NCBI GenBank assembly: GCA_021234155.1
Contig: JAJEKV010000057.1
Coordinates: 7,102,623 to 7,166,622 of the forward strand
Source of the DNA: Isoetes taiwanensis
Lineage: Eukaryota > Streptophyta > Lycopodiopsida > Isoetales > Isoetaceae
Direction of reading: 5' to 3'
DNA length: 64,000 nt
Part shown: piece by piece, positions 12,647 through 23,945 of the stretch
Position numbering within the stretch: the first letter of the stretch is position 1
How the letters are laid out: the number at the start of each line of letters is the position of its first letter
The notes under the pieces: model-generated
What the model saw: the letters and a program-made list of their open reading frames with translations, nothing else
Databases searched by the model: none
Told to the model about the DNA's origin: nothing
Translations under genes and position numbers: made by a program

Positions 12647-14958
12647 CTAGTAACTGTGCCCAGCGTTGCTGGGAATAAGTTGGGAACCTGTAAATGTTTT
12701 GGTTGAAATGACAAAAGCGTGTAGTAATAAGCCAACTTTTGTATCCAACCCCGGTGTTCCTGGGCTTTAAGAGCTATAACTTAGGAACTTGTTAAGGAGG
12801 AAAATATCTCTAGCGATTTCATATCTTCTCACAACACCCACCTCCCCCAAAGCACAACATTGATTTGATGCTTGATGCAAGCACAAAATTGATTTGATGC
12901 TTGATGCTCTTTGAGGATGCCTTTGTTGATATGTTTCTTTTCTATTCCTTGCTTGATGCTCTAGGAATAAGTATATTGTGTTAAGTTGCATTGACTCCTG
13001 TCAGCACAACATTGATTTGATGCTTGATGCAAGCACAAAATTGATTTGATGCTTGATGCTCTTTGAGGATGCCTTTGTTGATATGTTTCTTTTCTATTCC
13101 TTGCTTGATGCTCTAGGAATAGATGTTGCCTTAAAGTTGCACTTGACGCCTAAGATCCATCTCCCTTGATATAAGTAAAAATACAACATCTACAATGTTT
13201 AAACTTGAGTTCATGTGCACACAATATTTGATGTTATATATTCTTTCATAAACCTTGTCAGATGCCTTGCATATTAACCTAAGCAAATATCTTAGGTATG
13301 CTTCACTATTGTTTTGAACCTTCCATTCATTTGGTATTTGTCATTCCATTGTTTTGCATTGTGAAATGTGGAAAGGATGGCTAATGCCATCATGAGCCAT
13401 CTAGAAAGACTATGCAGACTTTTTCCCCGGATATCAGAGCTTGCCAATTCTTAAAAAGTCCCAAGCTTGTTCACGTCTTTCATTTTATTGCAAAGAGTAC
13501 TCCATTTAACTGTGCATTTATCTCTTCTCTGTAGAACAATCCCACTTCCAGAACAATCCCACTTGAGAGCTTTCAAGTTTCTCTTTTTCCAAAGCTACTC
13601 CAGTTATCTGTGTAAAAAATGACAATATCCTCTACAGTATGCACTATAAGAATGTAATAACATTGTACACTGTTTTAGCTTATGATTATTCCAGTGGTTT
13701 ATTGCAACCTCTCTTTGCAACTTTTACGCCTTTTATAATAAAGATATCCACTTCTCCAAAGGTTAAAAGTTACGGCGTGACTTGGAAGTATGAAATCGGC
13801 GGTTTGTATGATGTTTTGTATCTTTGAAAGATGGCAAACCTATATTTTGTGAGATCATCCAAACATCCACAAGAAACAAAGCAGACTAATGAGATGTTCA
13901 TTTGATTATGGTGCCATTCCATTGTTACGATGCCATTATCGACCATCTATAAAGACTATGACAATGTAGCGGTATACATAATAGCAACCATACATCCATT
14001 TAACATACTCACGATTATACCTTTACATTCTTCTTGCCTCGAATGATACATCAGCTCTTTGATCTTCAAGGCTTGCGGTTTTTAAGTATACAAACTTCAT
14101 TTTCTTTAAGATCTTGGGGTCGAAAACACTTGTAGACCCTAAAAACAACAAAAATCAGATCGTATCGCGACCACAAGCGAGCGAGGAACAAAGATTCATC
14201 GCTCTCCGGATTTTGGGTGAGCTTCTCTTCAATGGACTTAGTGGACTGCTCACGGAAGTTCCACGGACACAAATTAAAACAGAGAATAACAATAAGCGAG
14301 AAATCGTTTAAAGACAAAAGAAACCAAAAAATATTACTTGGGAGCTTCATTCACGAATGCTTGAGGTTTCTTATTTGAAAATTGTTGAATGCCCACTGCC
14401 ATTTCATCGAAGGACTTGAACAACAAATACAATGCGACCATCTTCGGTCGCCTTTTTGATGTTGTCGTAATTGGCTTTAAGCACTTTTTGAATTTGGTGG
14501 ATCTCATTTGTTGTTAAAAGGCGATCTTTTCGTTATAGACCCAAAATGAAGCCCAATTAAGGTTTTCACCATATTCATTTTGCGAGAGAAAAGAAGATTG
14601 CTTAAAGCCATAATCTTTATATTGTACCTTTGAATCTCCTAACTTCATGATAGATCTTTACTAAGCCTCATCGCCTTGTAGGCTGTGAGGTCGAATTCGA
14701 AACAGCGAGTCACCTCGCTGCGGTAAAGCGCCAAATGTCGTGTGCCAAATCCTTCTCTGCTCTGCTCCACGCAGACCTGTCCTCTGCTCTATTACCGTAA
14801 AGCCTTATTAGGGCAACGATACTGCTCTTTTTGTCTTGAATCTTGATCGTCTAATTAGGCCAATCAATCCTCACCCTCTGATTTAGGGCATCATCTCCTC
14901 CATTGATTTGATCAAATCTGGGCCGCCCAAATTAGGGCTGGGTCCAACACTTACACAA
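12647..14958 (-). mobile_element. Probable Helitron, minus orientation, 5' end degraded
   Basis: CTAG at 12647-12650 precedes a slightly mutated copy of the CCCAGCGTTGCTGGG hairpin and the shared words AAGTTGGGAACCTGTAAATG. The right side, near 14880-14955, carries the subterminal words CCGCCCAAATTAGGGCTGGGTCC that precede the 5' ends of sister elements. The terminal bases themselves are overwritten by another element that starts at 14959. The interior has a tandem duplication at 12851-13121 and no recognised gene. Confidence 0.5.
12851..13121. repeat. 119 bp direct duplication
   Basis: The segment 12851-12969 is repeated at 13003-13121 with near identity, at an offset of 152 bases. Each copy itself contains two GATTTGATGCTTGATGC words. 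It is noncoding as far as I can see. Confidence 0.9.
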
Positions 14959-15170
14959 TCCTATATTATAAAATTATAGTGAATGTCTGTTGTGAATGTC
15001 GCCCTAAATCGGACGGCTGAGATCATTCGTGGGTTAGATCAGATGGTTTCTGTGATTTCTAACCCTAAAAATCCTTTTTCTTTATCGTGCTTTCGAGCGG
15101 CATAGGTTCTAGCTTCATCGCGAAAGCTTCATTCCTGCAGTTGTGAGATCTTATTCGTGGATTATTGCAG
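14959..15170 (+). mobile_element. Helitron 5' terminus (plus orientation)
   Basis: TCCTATATTATAAAATTAT at 14959, preceded by A, matches the 5' ends of sister elements. It is followed by GTCGCCCTAAATCGGACGGCTGAGAT, similar in word order to AGCCCTAGATTGGGCGGCTCAGAT after the 38849 start. The 3' end of this element was not found in plus orientation nearby. It is followed at once by an RPS3 fragment, consistent with gene capture. Confidence 0.55.
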
Positions 15171-15262
15171 TTCATTGCAGATGGTGTATATTTTGTGGAG
15201 CTAAGTTAAATGAGGTTCTAACAAGGGAGCTTGCTGAAGATGGGTACTCTGGCGTTGAAGTA
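15171..15262 (+). pseudogene. RPS3: Ribosomal protein S3 exon fragment
   Basis: The frame reads FIADGVYFVEL, then after a one-base shift LNEVLTRELAEDGYSGVEV. This is the highly conserved N-terminal KH-domain approach of cytosolic ribosomal protein uS3 (RPS3), a small-subunit protein at the mRNA entry. An acceptor-like TTATTGCAG stands directly before it, and GTAAGC lies directly after. Only one exon is present, with a frameshift, just inside a Helitron 5' end. I therefore read it as a captured, nonfunctional fragment. Confidence 0.85.
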
Positions 15263-17345
15263 TGTAAGCTTTCTTTTATGAAAAAAAAGAAACCTTAGGG
15301 CTTTTACCATTGCTCAGGTGAGAGGGGCCGACCCGATCAGAGGAACAAATTTAGCTTTCTTGAAAACCCGAGGGCTTTCGGCTCAAGGGCAACCATGGCT
15401 TACGCTAGCATTGCCTCCAGGCTACCCCGGTCGGATCTGCTCCATTGTCTTCCCAAATTTCTATTAAAAGGTCCTCACGAATGTTTTCCCCTTTGAAATA
15501 AAAATGCAAGGCCATGGCTTACGCTAGCATTTCCTCTCGGTTATCACAAGCTACTCCATTGTCTTCCCAAATTGCTATTAAGAAGATCCTATGAATGTTT
15601 TCTTTGAAAAAAATGCAAGGGCGTTTTACGCAATGTCATTTAGAATCTTGTCAAATATTTACGAGCTCTTTTCGATTATACAAGGCACTTGCAAGGCCAT
15701 GGTTACCTTTGGGCACATCTGACATATTGCCAACCCAAAGGCCTAGGGGAGCTGGAGCAAAGGACAGCGATTGTCTTTGGGTAAGTTGATAAGCAATGTT
15801 CATTTATTTATTTTTTTATGTATGAGCTTTGTCTATTTGTTGTCTCCACAAAGCCAAGCCAGGTGATTAGGTCAAGGAGATTTGTTGATCCTCCATTATG
15901 TCTGGCGTGATATGTTGTCGTTGTGAGGACAATTTAAATTTTTAACTCCAAGTAATTTGTTTATACTAACAATGATATTGAACTAACTGATATTCTTTAT
16001 GTAAAAAGGTGGAGAGAAATAGTTCACATAGTGAATCTGAATGAGGAAGCTTCTTGGCTGAAACCTATGTATTGGTTTTGCATCTGGAATTTGGATCATG
16101 AAACTTTCAGTAGTTTCATGTCGTTATCGTATTATATACTTGAGACATGAAATTTGCACTGGTTTAATTGAATTTAGATTACAAAATTTTTATTCAGTTC
16201 AGGTTAATCGCATTGTATATGTTTAGATCACGAAGTTTTCATTGGGTTCATATTATACTCATTTTATATGTTTGGATCTGAGTGTCATCAAGTAGAAGGA
16301 TGCAATCACGGAATGCAATCTTTATCCGCGAGCAAAGAGGCAGAGGTTGTTGCACTGCCATGTACCGCCGATCATGGCGACACTACTTCCTCATGTTGCA
16401 CCATTATAGGGCCTTCACAAACACCTCCATATAATCTGCATGGACTTGAAAGTTTTCTTTTCAAGCTAGATTAACATGTCTTTGTGCTTCATGATCTATG
16501 TAAGGAAGTATTTGCTGCACTTTATTTTAAAAGCCAAATGACAACAAAGACGACGGAATGGTAAAAGTCCTTTCCATTTATTTATCTTACTGGAATGGAA
16601 TTCTGATCAGATATGCCAAATGCATGCAAAGGGTTGGATTAAAGCCTCTGGATTTCTTGGAACTCTATTGCATAATTTCTATCGCTGTGAAGTTTGTTCT
16701 ATTTTGGTTAATAATTAAGACACTACCATTCGTTGTTCCTGCTTCAAGCAAATCAGAGGTGGGCACTCTTTCAATCTCTTAGGATATGGAAGGCAACGTT
16801 TCCGAGTCAGATTTTGCCATGGTACATGACCAAATCAATTATGTTCTCTATACGTAACAACACAATGGCATGATTATTTTATAAAATTTACAATGTAATG
16901 TCCTTTGCCTCTTTTCATATCTCTTTTGGACTCCTTAAGTAGATGGTCTGTAAATCATTTGTGATCCTGCAATCACTTCTTGCTGGTAATAGAAGCTCAA
17001 TGAAGAAGCTGTTAAGATGTTTAATATGCAATGTGTTTATTAAATGCAATGCGGGCTTTGGAACACATGGTACAACATTGATAAACAAAGAAATTACTTT
17101 AACACATCTAAATACTAAATACAATGTTGCTTCATTATCATCTAAATGACCCCCAAAACAATGAACGTGTTAGATAACCACCACCATATAGGCACGATGA
17201 ATGCTTTACTATTTCTATTGTCATGAATCAAATTTTTATGACTACAATGTTCTCATAGCATTTTCTTATAACAACAATGAAGAACATCACACGATAAAAC
17301 ATATACAACATGGACTTCCCACCGAAGGTGGGCAATGCTCTAGTA
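15263..17345. other. Interior of a composite Helitron region, no gene recognised
   Basis: The words GCCATGGCTTACGCTAGCAT recur near 15393 and 15513 with neighbouring TCCATTGTCTTCCCAAATT, so part of the stretch is a local duplication. Three similar phrases (GATCA.GAA.TTTTCA) near 16090-16240 also look duplicated. No reading frame has a recognisable domain. Confidence 0.4.
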
Positions 17346-17361
17346 ACATTATAATATAGGA
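17346..17361 (-). mobile_element. Helitron 5' terminus (minus orientation)
   Basis: ACATTATAATATAGGA, read on the minus strand, is TCCTATATTATAATGT, the 5' end shared by this family. The next base is not host T, because another element of the family (17362-19527) inserted exactly at this end. The T is found after that element, at 19528. Confidence 0.65.
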
Positions 17362-19527
17362 CTAGGAACGGTGCACAGCGTTGCTGGGCATAAGTTGACT
17401 GAGACCCTGTAAATGATACACAATAGCAATGAGAGAATAACACAAAAGTACTCCATTGTTAACATATTCGATACCATTCTTTACGCTGCTTTTACTCTTT
17501 TCTTTTTCCTTTTCTTCGTTTTCACACTTCCCTTTTTCCTTTTCCTTGCATGCTTCCTTTCTTTCCTTCTTTTTTTTCTTCTTTTTTTTCACATCCTTGT
17601 TTCCCCCTATGTTGCCCTTCCCTTTCCCTTCTTCCCAAACCTTTTCCTTGTGGATTCTTTCCTTTTTTTTTCCTCTTTTCCCCACCCTTTCCCTCTTTTT
17701 CTTTTCTTTTTCCCTTTTTCCAGGCTCTTCTTGGCTTCTTTTTTCCCCTTTCTTTCGCCCTTTTTCTGTGTCTTTTTCCCCTTCTCTTTTCCCATTTCGC
17801 TATTCCTCTTTTCCCCACCTTTTTTTCGTTCCCTTTTTTCCCTTCCATTTTCCTCCTTTCCCGACCCTTTCCTTCCCCTTTTCCGCTCTCTCTATTTTTC
17901 CTTTTCCCTTTCCCTTTTCCCATGACATTCTTTCCTTCTCTTTTCTAATTTTCTTGCTCTTTCTTTCCCTCGTCCCCTTTTCCCCATGCCTTTTTCCCTT
18001 CCATTTGCATGCTCTTTTCGCTTCCCTTTTACCCTTTGTTCACCCTTTCCTCTTCCCCTTTTCTCGTGCCCTTTCCCCCCTCCCTTTTTTCTTCCCCTTT
18101 TCCTCTTGCTTTTTTTCCCAGATTCTTTTTTCCACTTTCCCCCTCCCTTTTTATTTTTTCATTTCCCTTTTCCATTTCCAGTTCCCCTTTTTCCCTTCCC
18201 TTTTCCTCTTTTTCCCACCCTTTCCCTCTTCCCCTTTTGATGGTGCCCTTTTTCCCTTCATTTTCCCTTTCGTTTTTCTACTCCTTTCCCAAAGCCATTT
18301 ATTCCTTCCCTTTTTTTCCTTTTTCCCTTTTCCCTTTTTCCCATGCCTTTTTTCCTTCCCTTTTTTGCATTCTCTTTTTTTTTTCCTTTTCCTCGTGCCT
18401 TTTTGCCCTTCACATTCTCCCTTTCCTTCTCGTTTTTCCTTTCCCCCCTTTTTCCTTTTCCCATGCCTTTCTTTTTCCTCACCCTTTCCTACTTCCCCTT
18501 TTTCCAGTACCCATTTTCCTTCCCTTTTCCTCCTTTTCCTCTTCCCGCATCCCTTTTTCTCTTTCCTTTTATCCTCTCATTTCCTTTTCGATTCCTCTTT
18601 CCCTTTCCTCACCCTTTCCCTTTTTCTCTTTTTCCGTGCCCTTTTCCCCTTTCCTTTTCCGCGTGCCCTTTTTCCCATTCCTCCTTTTTCTTTTCTCTTT
18701 CCCTTTTCCACGTGCCCTTTTCCCCTTTCCTCTCTTTTCTTTTCCCTTTCTCTTTCCTTTATCCCATTTCCATTTCCTTTTTACTTTCCCATTTCCCCAT
18801 CATTTTCCTCTTCCCCTTTTTTTTTTTTTCATGCTTTCGTTTTCCCTTTCCTCACCTTTTTTCCTCTTCCCTTTTTCCCTTTCCCTCTTCCCTTGCCCTT
18901 TTCTTCCTCATATGTTACTTTCCCTTTCTCTTTTCCCATGCTTTCCTTTTCCCCTTTCAGGTACCCTTTCCCTCTTCCTTCTTCTTTTCCTCTTCCCCTT
19001 TTCCCCTCCCTTTTTCTTTTTTCGCTCCCTTCCCTTCTTCCTTCCCTTTTTCTCTTTTCCTTCTCCTCTTGTCCTTTTCCCTTCCCTTTTCCCCTTCCCC
19101 CCTTACCCTTTCCCTTTTCCAATGTCCTCTCTTTCTTCCCCCCCCCCTTTTTCCTTTCCCTTTTCCCATGCCCTTTTCCACCCCTACCCTTTTCCTTTTC
19201 TCACTTTTCCCTTCCCTTTCCCTCTTTCCCTTTTCTCGGTGTCCTTTTTCCCTTCCCTTTCTCCCTTTCTTTTTTTTTCTTTCTCCTGCCCTTTTCTCCT
19301 TTCCCTCTTTCCCTTTTGTCTATGCCTTTTTGCCCTTCACTTTTCCCCTTTCCTCCTCCCTTTTCTTTTACCCTTTCCTCCTTCCTTCCTTCCTTCTTAA
19401 GAGATCACAGCATGGCCAATTGCGGTGGTGGGAAGTTGTGCAATAAATCACGGCCTATGGATGCAATCAAATGATCTAAGCCATACAAATTAGGGTTTGC
19501 TTCATGACATAATTTTATAATATAAGA
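17362..19527 (-). mobile_element. Non-autonomous Helitron with pyrimidine tract
   Basis: On the minus strand the element begins TCTTATATTATAAAATT (19527 downward) and ends with hairpin plus CTAG (17365-17362). It is flanked by A and T. No Rep or helicase coding sequence is present. About 90% of its length is a pyrimidine tract. Its 5' subterminal region (TTGTGCAATAAATC, AAATTAGGGTTTGC) closely resembles that of the 46609-48664 element, so both are copies of one lineage. Confidence 0.88.
17470..19398. repeat. Long homopyrimidine-homopurine tract
   Basis: Almost two kilobases consist of C and T with rare A or G, in short words such as CCCTTTTCC and CCCATGCC. The tract opens a frame of 672 codons made almost only of F, P, S and L, with matching K/R/E/G frames on the other strand. 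These have no domain features and are products of composition. Such tracts can form triplex DNA. Confidence 0.95.
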
Positions 19528-19554
19528 TGATGATGATAATAATAATAATAATAA
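19528..19554. repeat. TGA/TAA microsatellite between Helitrons
   Basis: TGATGATGATAATAATAATAATAATAA fills the gap between the 5' end of one Helitron and the CTAG end of the next. A similar TAA run precedes the CTAG end at 12647, so this microsatellite appears to be a preferred insertion site. Confidence 0.8.
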
Positions 19555-19734
19555 CTAGTAACGGTGCCCAGCGTTGCTGGGCATAAGTTCGGCCTGTAAA
19601 TGTTTTGGCCGCAATAAGAAGGGCTTGCAGTAATAAGCCAACTTTTGTAACTTCTTATTATAACAATTTTTCTTTTCAAAGCTTTAACAATGTTTTCCAT
19701 GGATTATGTAAACAATATCAAAACAATAGGGAAG

Positions 19735-19751
19735 TGCCCAGCGTTGCTGGG
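19735..19751 (-). mobile_element. Second, degraded Helitron hairpin
   Basis: TGCCCAGCGTTGCTGGGCC lies 175 bases inside the 19555 end but lacks an adjacent CTAG. Paired 3' ends like this also occur at 42499 and 42904. Confidence 0.6.
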
Positions 19752-19759
19752 CCTAATTT

Positions 19760-21389
19760 GGAGTACATATTAATCCGGGATAGTGTAAGTTGAGAACTTG
19801 AAAATGTTAATTTGTTTTATAGCCTAGCATCTTCGATTATAGCGGCTCCTCATAATCTTAAAATTATCTTGCGCCTTGCAGCATTTCTTTTACATTGATC
19901 CTGTAAAGAATAGGAATGTAGACAACGTTTATGTCCATGCTCAACATCCTTCTTATATGGCTAAGGACCTAGATTATCATTGGTACCCATGTGGGACCAA
20001 AAGGAACTTCTACTCATGCAAAGAAAGAAAGGAAAGAGAAACGATCTACCAAACATGTGTTTAGGCGTTAAGATGTGTGCGTACGTATAACATAAATTGG
20101 GTATTTTAGGGTGCCAAGGCAAATTATACTATGTCTACATGCCCAATCGAGTGCATGATGTCCATCATACATGTGAAACATAATATTATTATTGGAACCA
20201 CGAGTTAGGGCTTCGTATGCCTTACATTCTCCTCGACAAAGCATTAAAAAATACTTTGTTTGTCTGTTTCGTGTTTTCCTTTCTTTTCATGAGCTTAATA
20301 ATAGCATACCTTGTGCCTATATAAAGGTTTGTACCTTACGGGATATCACAAAATGACATCCTACATCTAGAATAATAGGAAGAATCTTTTTGCAAATACA
20401 TCATTGCACTTTTGTACATGATGTTTCTCAATCAAAATAATGCTCACGCATTATCTTCTTTTTGTCTAAATAATGTACGCATGGGAAGGTATGTGATATT
20501 CAAAAGACTCTATAGTTATTCCTCACACTGACTCCTTTTAAGAGGTCCTTACGATCTCAAATTCAGCTCCTTATAGAGGTCTTTATAGTCCTATGCATTA
20601 GCATAGTGGTGGCAATTTTTGTTATTCGGAAGGAGCATGGGCGTTATTCGACCAACCAATTCATTCTTCCTAGACTTTCAAATGCCTAATGCATCATGAT
20701 GACATTATTTGCTTTCGAGTTCTTTTTAACATTCTGTTTCATATATGATTTAGGTCTACGCAAAAAAATTGGTATTGCTTTTGTTGACAAATCTTGACAA
20801 AGGGTTTTCTTCCTTTTCTAGTTCTTTTTTTTCTGCGCGGGATACCATTGAAAAGACATCATGGCATGGCATGGGAGAAAAAGGGCTCCAACGTTGCCAA
20901 ACACGATGAAGATTCTCGAGAATCCAAGACTACCCAAATAATGAAAACTTTATTTTCTTAAGTCGTCATAAGTTAAAAAATGAGTATTCCATGTTATAGT
21001 AGAACCATGTCATGGGACTCATCAAATTCCATTCTATGTTTACATCGGTCAAAAGTGCGGTGGTAATAATAAACCTGCTCTTTCCTCTTCTCAGGGGGTG
21101 AGTTTTACGGTATAATGTCTACAATGTAATCTTTGCGGGGAAAATTGCAAAGGCAGCTCCAAATTCTAAGTTTACATCACTATTGCCAGTAGTGAAAATG
21201 ATATTGCCAAAGAACTGATAGAAGGAAATAGGTTACAACCGCCATTTTTAGGAGGGTCAGAGACTGTCAAGTTGGCATTAATAGGCACACTGCAAAAGAA
21301 AACAGGATCATCAGCATAGAGATTAAGCACAAAGGAAGAATAAAATGCACAGGACAGAAAAAATCTGCTTACAAAATGCTTAAATGTAC
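19760..21389. other. Unassigned sequence, possibly intronic or downstream of the translocator fragment
   Basis: I see no domain in any frame. On the minus strand, 21300-21130 has an acceptor-like TTTTGCAG followed by an open stretch, but it does not match the next expected translocator exon. Confidence 0.35.
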
Positions 21390-21549
21390 CTGCTTGTTAT
21401 AGATGTTCAAATAAATGTTGAACAAATACCACATCCCAAACAGAGCACCCAGCTGCAAAGTCCTCACAATACCACCATCTGTCTCTGTTTTGCCTGCATC
21501 TCCGGGCACAGCAGCCGCGTCTCCTGATATGGCAGCTGTAGGCTTAAAG
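21390..21549 (-). pseudogene. Phosphoenolpyruvate/phosphate translocator exon (fragment)
   Basis: The minus-strand translation ends [20 protein letters not shown], then YLNIYNKQ. This is the start of the first membrane segment of plastid PEP/phosphate translocators (family signature MWYLFNI.FNIYNKQV), inner-envelope antiporters that import phosphoenolpyruvate for the shikimate pathway. A short A/G/D-rich linker precedes it, as in the family between transit peptide and core. The exon is bounded by TTTAG and by CAG before GTACAT. The remaining eight or so membrane segments were not found downstream, so I treat it as a fragment. Confidence 0.8.
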
Positions 21550-22198
21550 CTAAACCTTTTATTACACCTCTTTAGCTGGATTCTGGCTTTCTTAAAAATT
21601 GAGAACTACCCCATGCCAAGCTAGATAAGCTCTTACCCGCAAATCCATTGCATTTCTGCGCTAAAAAGGTGGGCTATGCATTAGTTGGCTGGCACTTATA
21701 AACATAGGAACGACAATGGAAATGAAAGGAATTGCATCCATTATTAAGTTCTGCTGACAGAAAAAGAGAAACATCAACCATCAGTCTCAATGCTAGTTAT
21801 TCCAGTCATTCATTAAAACCACACCTAAGATGTTTTCTTGTCCATAATCCTATATTAAAAAAATGGACATTAAGGTTAACAAAAAAACCTATGGTACCTA
21901 GACATAGCAGCATATATTGTAAGGACAGAGATTGATGATGCAAAAACGGTTTATACTGGCAATGAGTAGCAGCAGAACATGATAAACAGTAGGAGCATGA
22001 AACAACATCTAAACTTAGGCACAGAGACAACTTAAGTTCTTTATACAGTATTCAATTCCAGAGCATATCAATTCCAGAGTATTGAGTATTCAATTCCAGA
22101 CCCCATCGTGACTATGGGGTACAATCATGAGAATCAAAGAGACAATTAAAGGTTTGATGACATGAACAATGTAAACCAAGTAATAATTAGCTACCTAC

Positions 22199-22303
22199 CT
22201 TTGAAGCGGCCGCCCCGGCCCGATTGCACGAAGCCAATTAAATGAGGCTTGAATCGGGGAAAGCCTTTCTCAAGTGCTCCGGATAGAGTAGGAGTTAGGC
22301 GGC
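22199..22303 (-). CDS. Possible transit-peptide exon of the translocator fragment
   Basis: A minus-strand open stretch reads LTPTLSGALEKGFPRFKP and then SGRGGRFKG, lies between TGTACAG and AAAG before GTAGGT, and is about 650 bases upstream of the translocator core exon. Its serine/arginine/glycine-rich, acid-poor character suits a plastid transit peptide. The assignment rests on position and composition only. Confidence 0.4.
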
Positions 22304-23199
22304 CTGTACAATAGAGCATTATTTATGCAAGCAAACAACAATAATAGAAGAAATAACACTCAAAAATGCAGAAAATCGAGAAAAAAAGCGTATGCGGGTC
22401 CATCAATATTTCGGTTTATTGAATATCGCCGAGGCTTGAATTTGGGCGACATACAACATCCTAAATCCTAAAACTTCATGGAAAAATCTGATGGAAACAC
22501 TTGCTTTCTGTTTTCAAGAAACCATGGAAACATGCACATGGTGCAGTGCATTTGTTGCATCCTAGCATTGAGCGTAAAGGAATGGTGCAAATCTATTGTT
22601 TAGTGCCTTCCATTAAGTGCACATTAAGGTCTTACAATGTTAACTACTTGGAGCATGAAGTCTTAAACCTCGTAAAGGCATGCAAAGGCGTATTTAGAAT
22701 GTTTCTTTGGTGTGACTTGAACTCACTAATAAAAGCCCAATCAATCAAGAACTTATGATAAAAATCAAAATCACGATGTTCTCGGACTGGATTGAAGCCC
22801 GTGGCATGCAAGTTTAGGGGATAATGTCAAGTGAATGAATAGATCGCCTTCTATTTCGTTTTACATTGAGTACGTGCCACGAAGTGAAGTCGGTATAGTT
22901 CACCAAGAACCGTTGTTATACACACCGCAAAATAAGATCGGTTAAATTCTTGCGGTCAAAATAAGATCAGTTCAAGTGTAAAAGCATGGTTCATCCGTTT
23001 CTATTGCTTGTGTATTGACGTCTAATTTTAAGATCCATGTGGTTTCTCGACATTTTGCTTCTGAGAACTCCCCCGTAATGCGAGTTTTTGAAATTAAAAT
23101 CTTTAGACTTACTCTATGGAATGGAGCTCTAGATTAATGGCCTTATGCATAAAAGCACATGGAAGAACGGATGGCCTTGAGGAACAGAGGAGAAAAAGA

Positions 23200-23580
23200 T
23201 TTTGTGGTCGCCACGACCACGAGATGCGACCATATTCTTTTATGAGCACTTAAGCGATTAACCGAGATCTAATGCCGAAGTCTCGGTACGGCAAGAAAGC
23301 GAGAAAAACACGTAAATAGCGAAATTTGAGACAAAAAAGAAAAGAGCAAAAAATGTTATACTCGCCATAGTCAGAGATGCAGCCGCTGGATCCATATTCC
23401 CATGTTTATGCGCAGAGTAATGGAGGATCAAAAGGTTTTGTGGTCGCCATAGCCAGAGATGCGGCCATATGAGCACTTATACGGTTACAACAAATGAAAA
23501 TAGAACAGAGGATTGAATCGAGGAAAGCCTTTCGGAAGTGCTCTGGGTAGACCAGGAGTTGAAGAGGAGCTACACGAAAA
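23200..23580 (-). repeat. Duplicated block containing a second copy of the transit-like exon
   Basis: Near 23506-23570 the minus strand reads TPGLPRALPKGFPRFNP, parallel to the stretch at 22199-22303. TTTTGTGGTCGCCA followed by GAGATGCG-CCATAT occurs twice (about 23194-23240 and 23420-23470). The region is therefore an imperfect tandem duplication of translocator-upstream sequence. Confidence 0.5.
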
Positions 23581-23644
23581 CCCTAAAGGTCGAAAATAGG
23601 GTTAGGGTTTTGTTGACGACATACTTACCCAATAACATTATAAT

Positions 23645-23652
23645 TATAATAA

Positions 23653-23710
<58 letters not shown>

Positions 23711-23711
23711 T
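23645..23711. repeat. (TAA)n microsatellite
   Basis: About 20 TAA triplets. On the minus strand this follows the end of a LINE-like reading frame, so it is probably the element's 3' tail. Confidence 0.9.
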
Positions 23712-23945
23712 TGATCATGCCCACATTGGACCTTGAAGGTCATGGAGCAGAAAATATTTACATTTGATTAATTCTCATAAGCAAACTACGATGAGAGTCC
23801 ACTGCCTTGATATACAAACCAAGATCGTGTGGCCTCATGCTAAGGACAGTATCAAGACACGATTCATCAATTCCAAACTTATCACGAATATCCGAGTATG
23901 CCGAACATCGTGTAAGTACGTGTGTCTCATCCTCTAATAACAATG
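23712..23945 (-). mobile_element. 5'-truncated LINE remnant, C-terminal zinc-knuckle region
   Basis: The minus-strand frame begins LLEDETHVLTRCSAYSDIRDKF, the usual form of the C-terminal segment of non-LTR reverse transcriptases (E.HVL..C..Y...R). It stops about 50 bases before the triplet tail at 23645-23711. RTE- or I-like LINEs commonly end in such microsatellites. All upstream parts (endonuclease, reverse transcriptase) are absent, as expected from 5' truncation. Confidence 0.6.

Noticed and set aside
17456-19474. 672-codon open frame of F, P, S and L
   Set aside because: It is the direct product of a pyrimidine tract, has no domain structure, and equivalent frames exist in the other frames and on the other strand.
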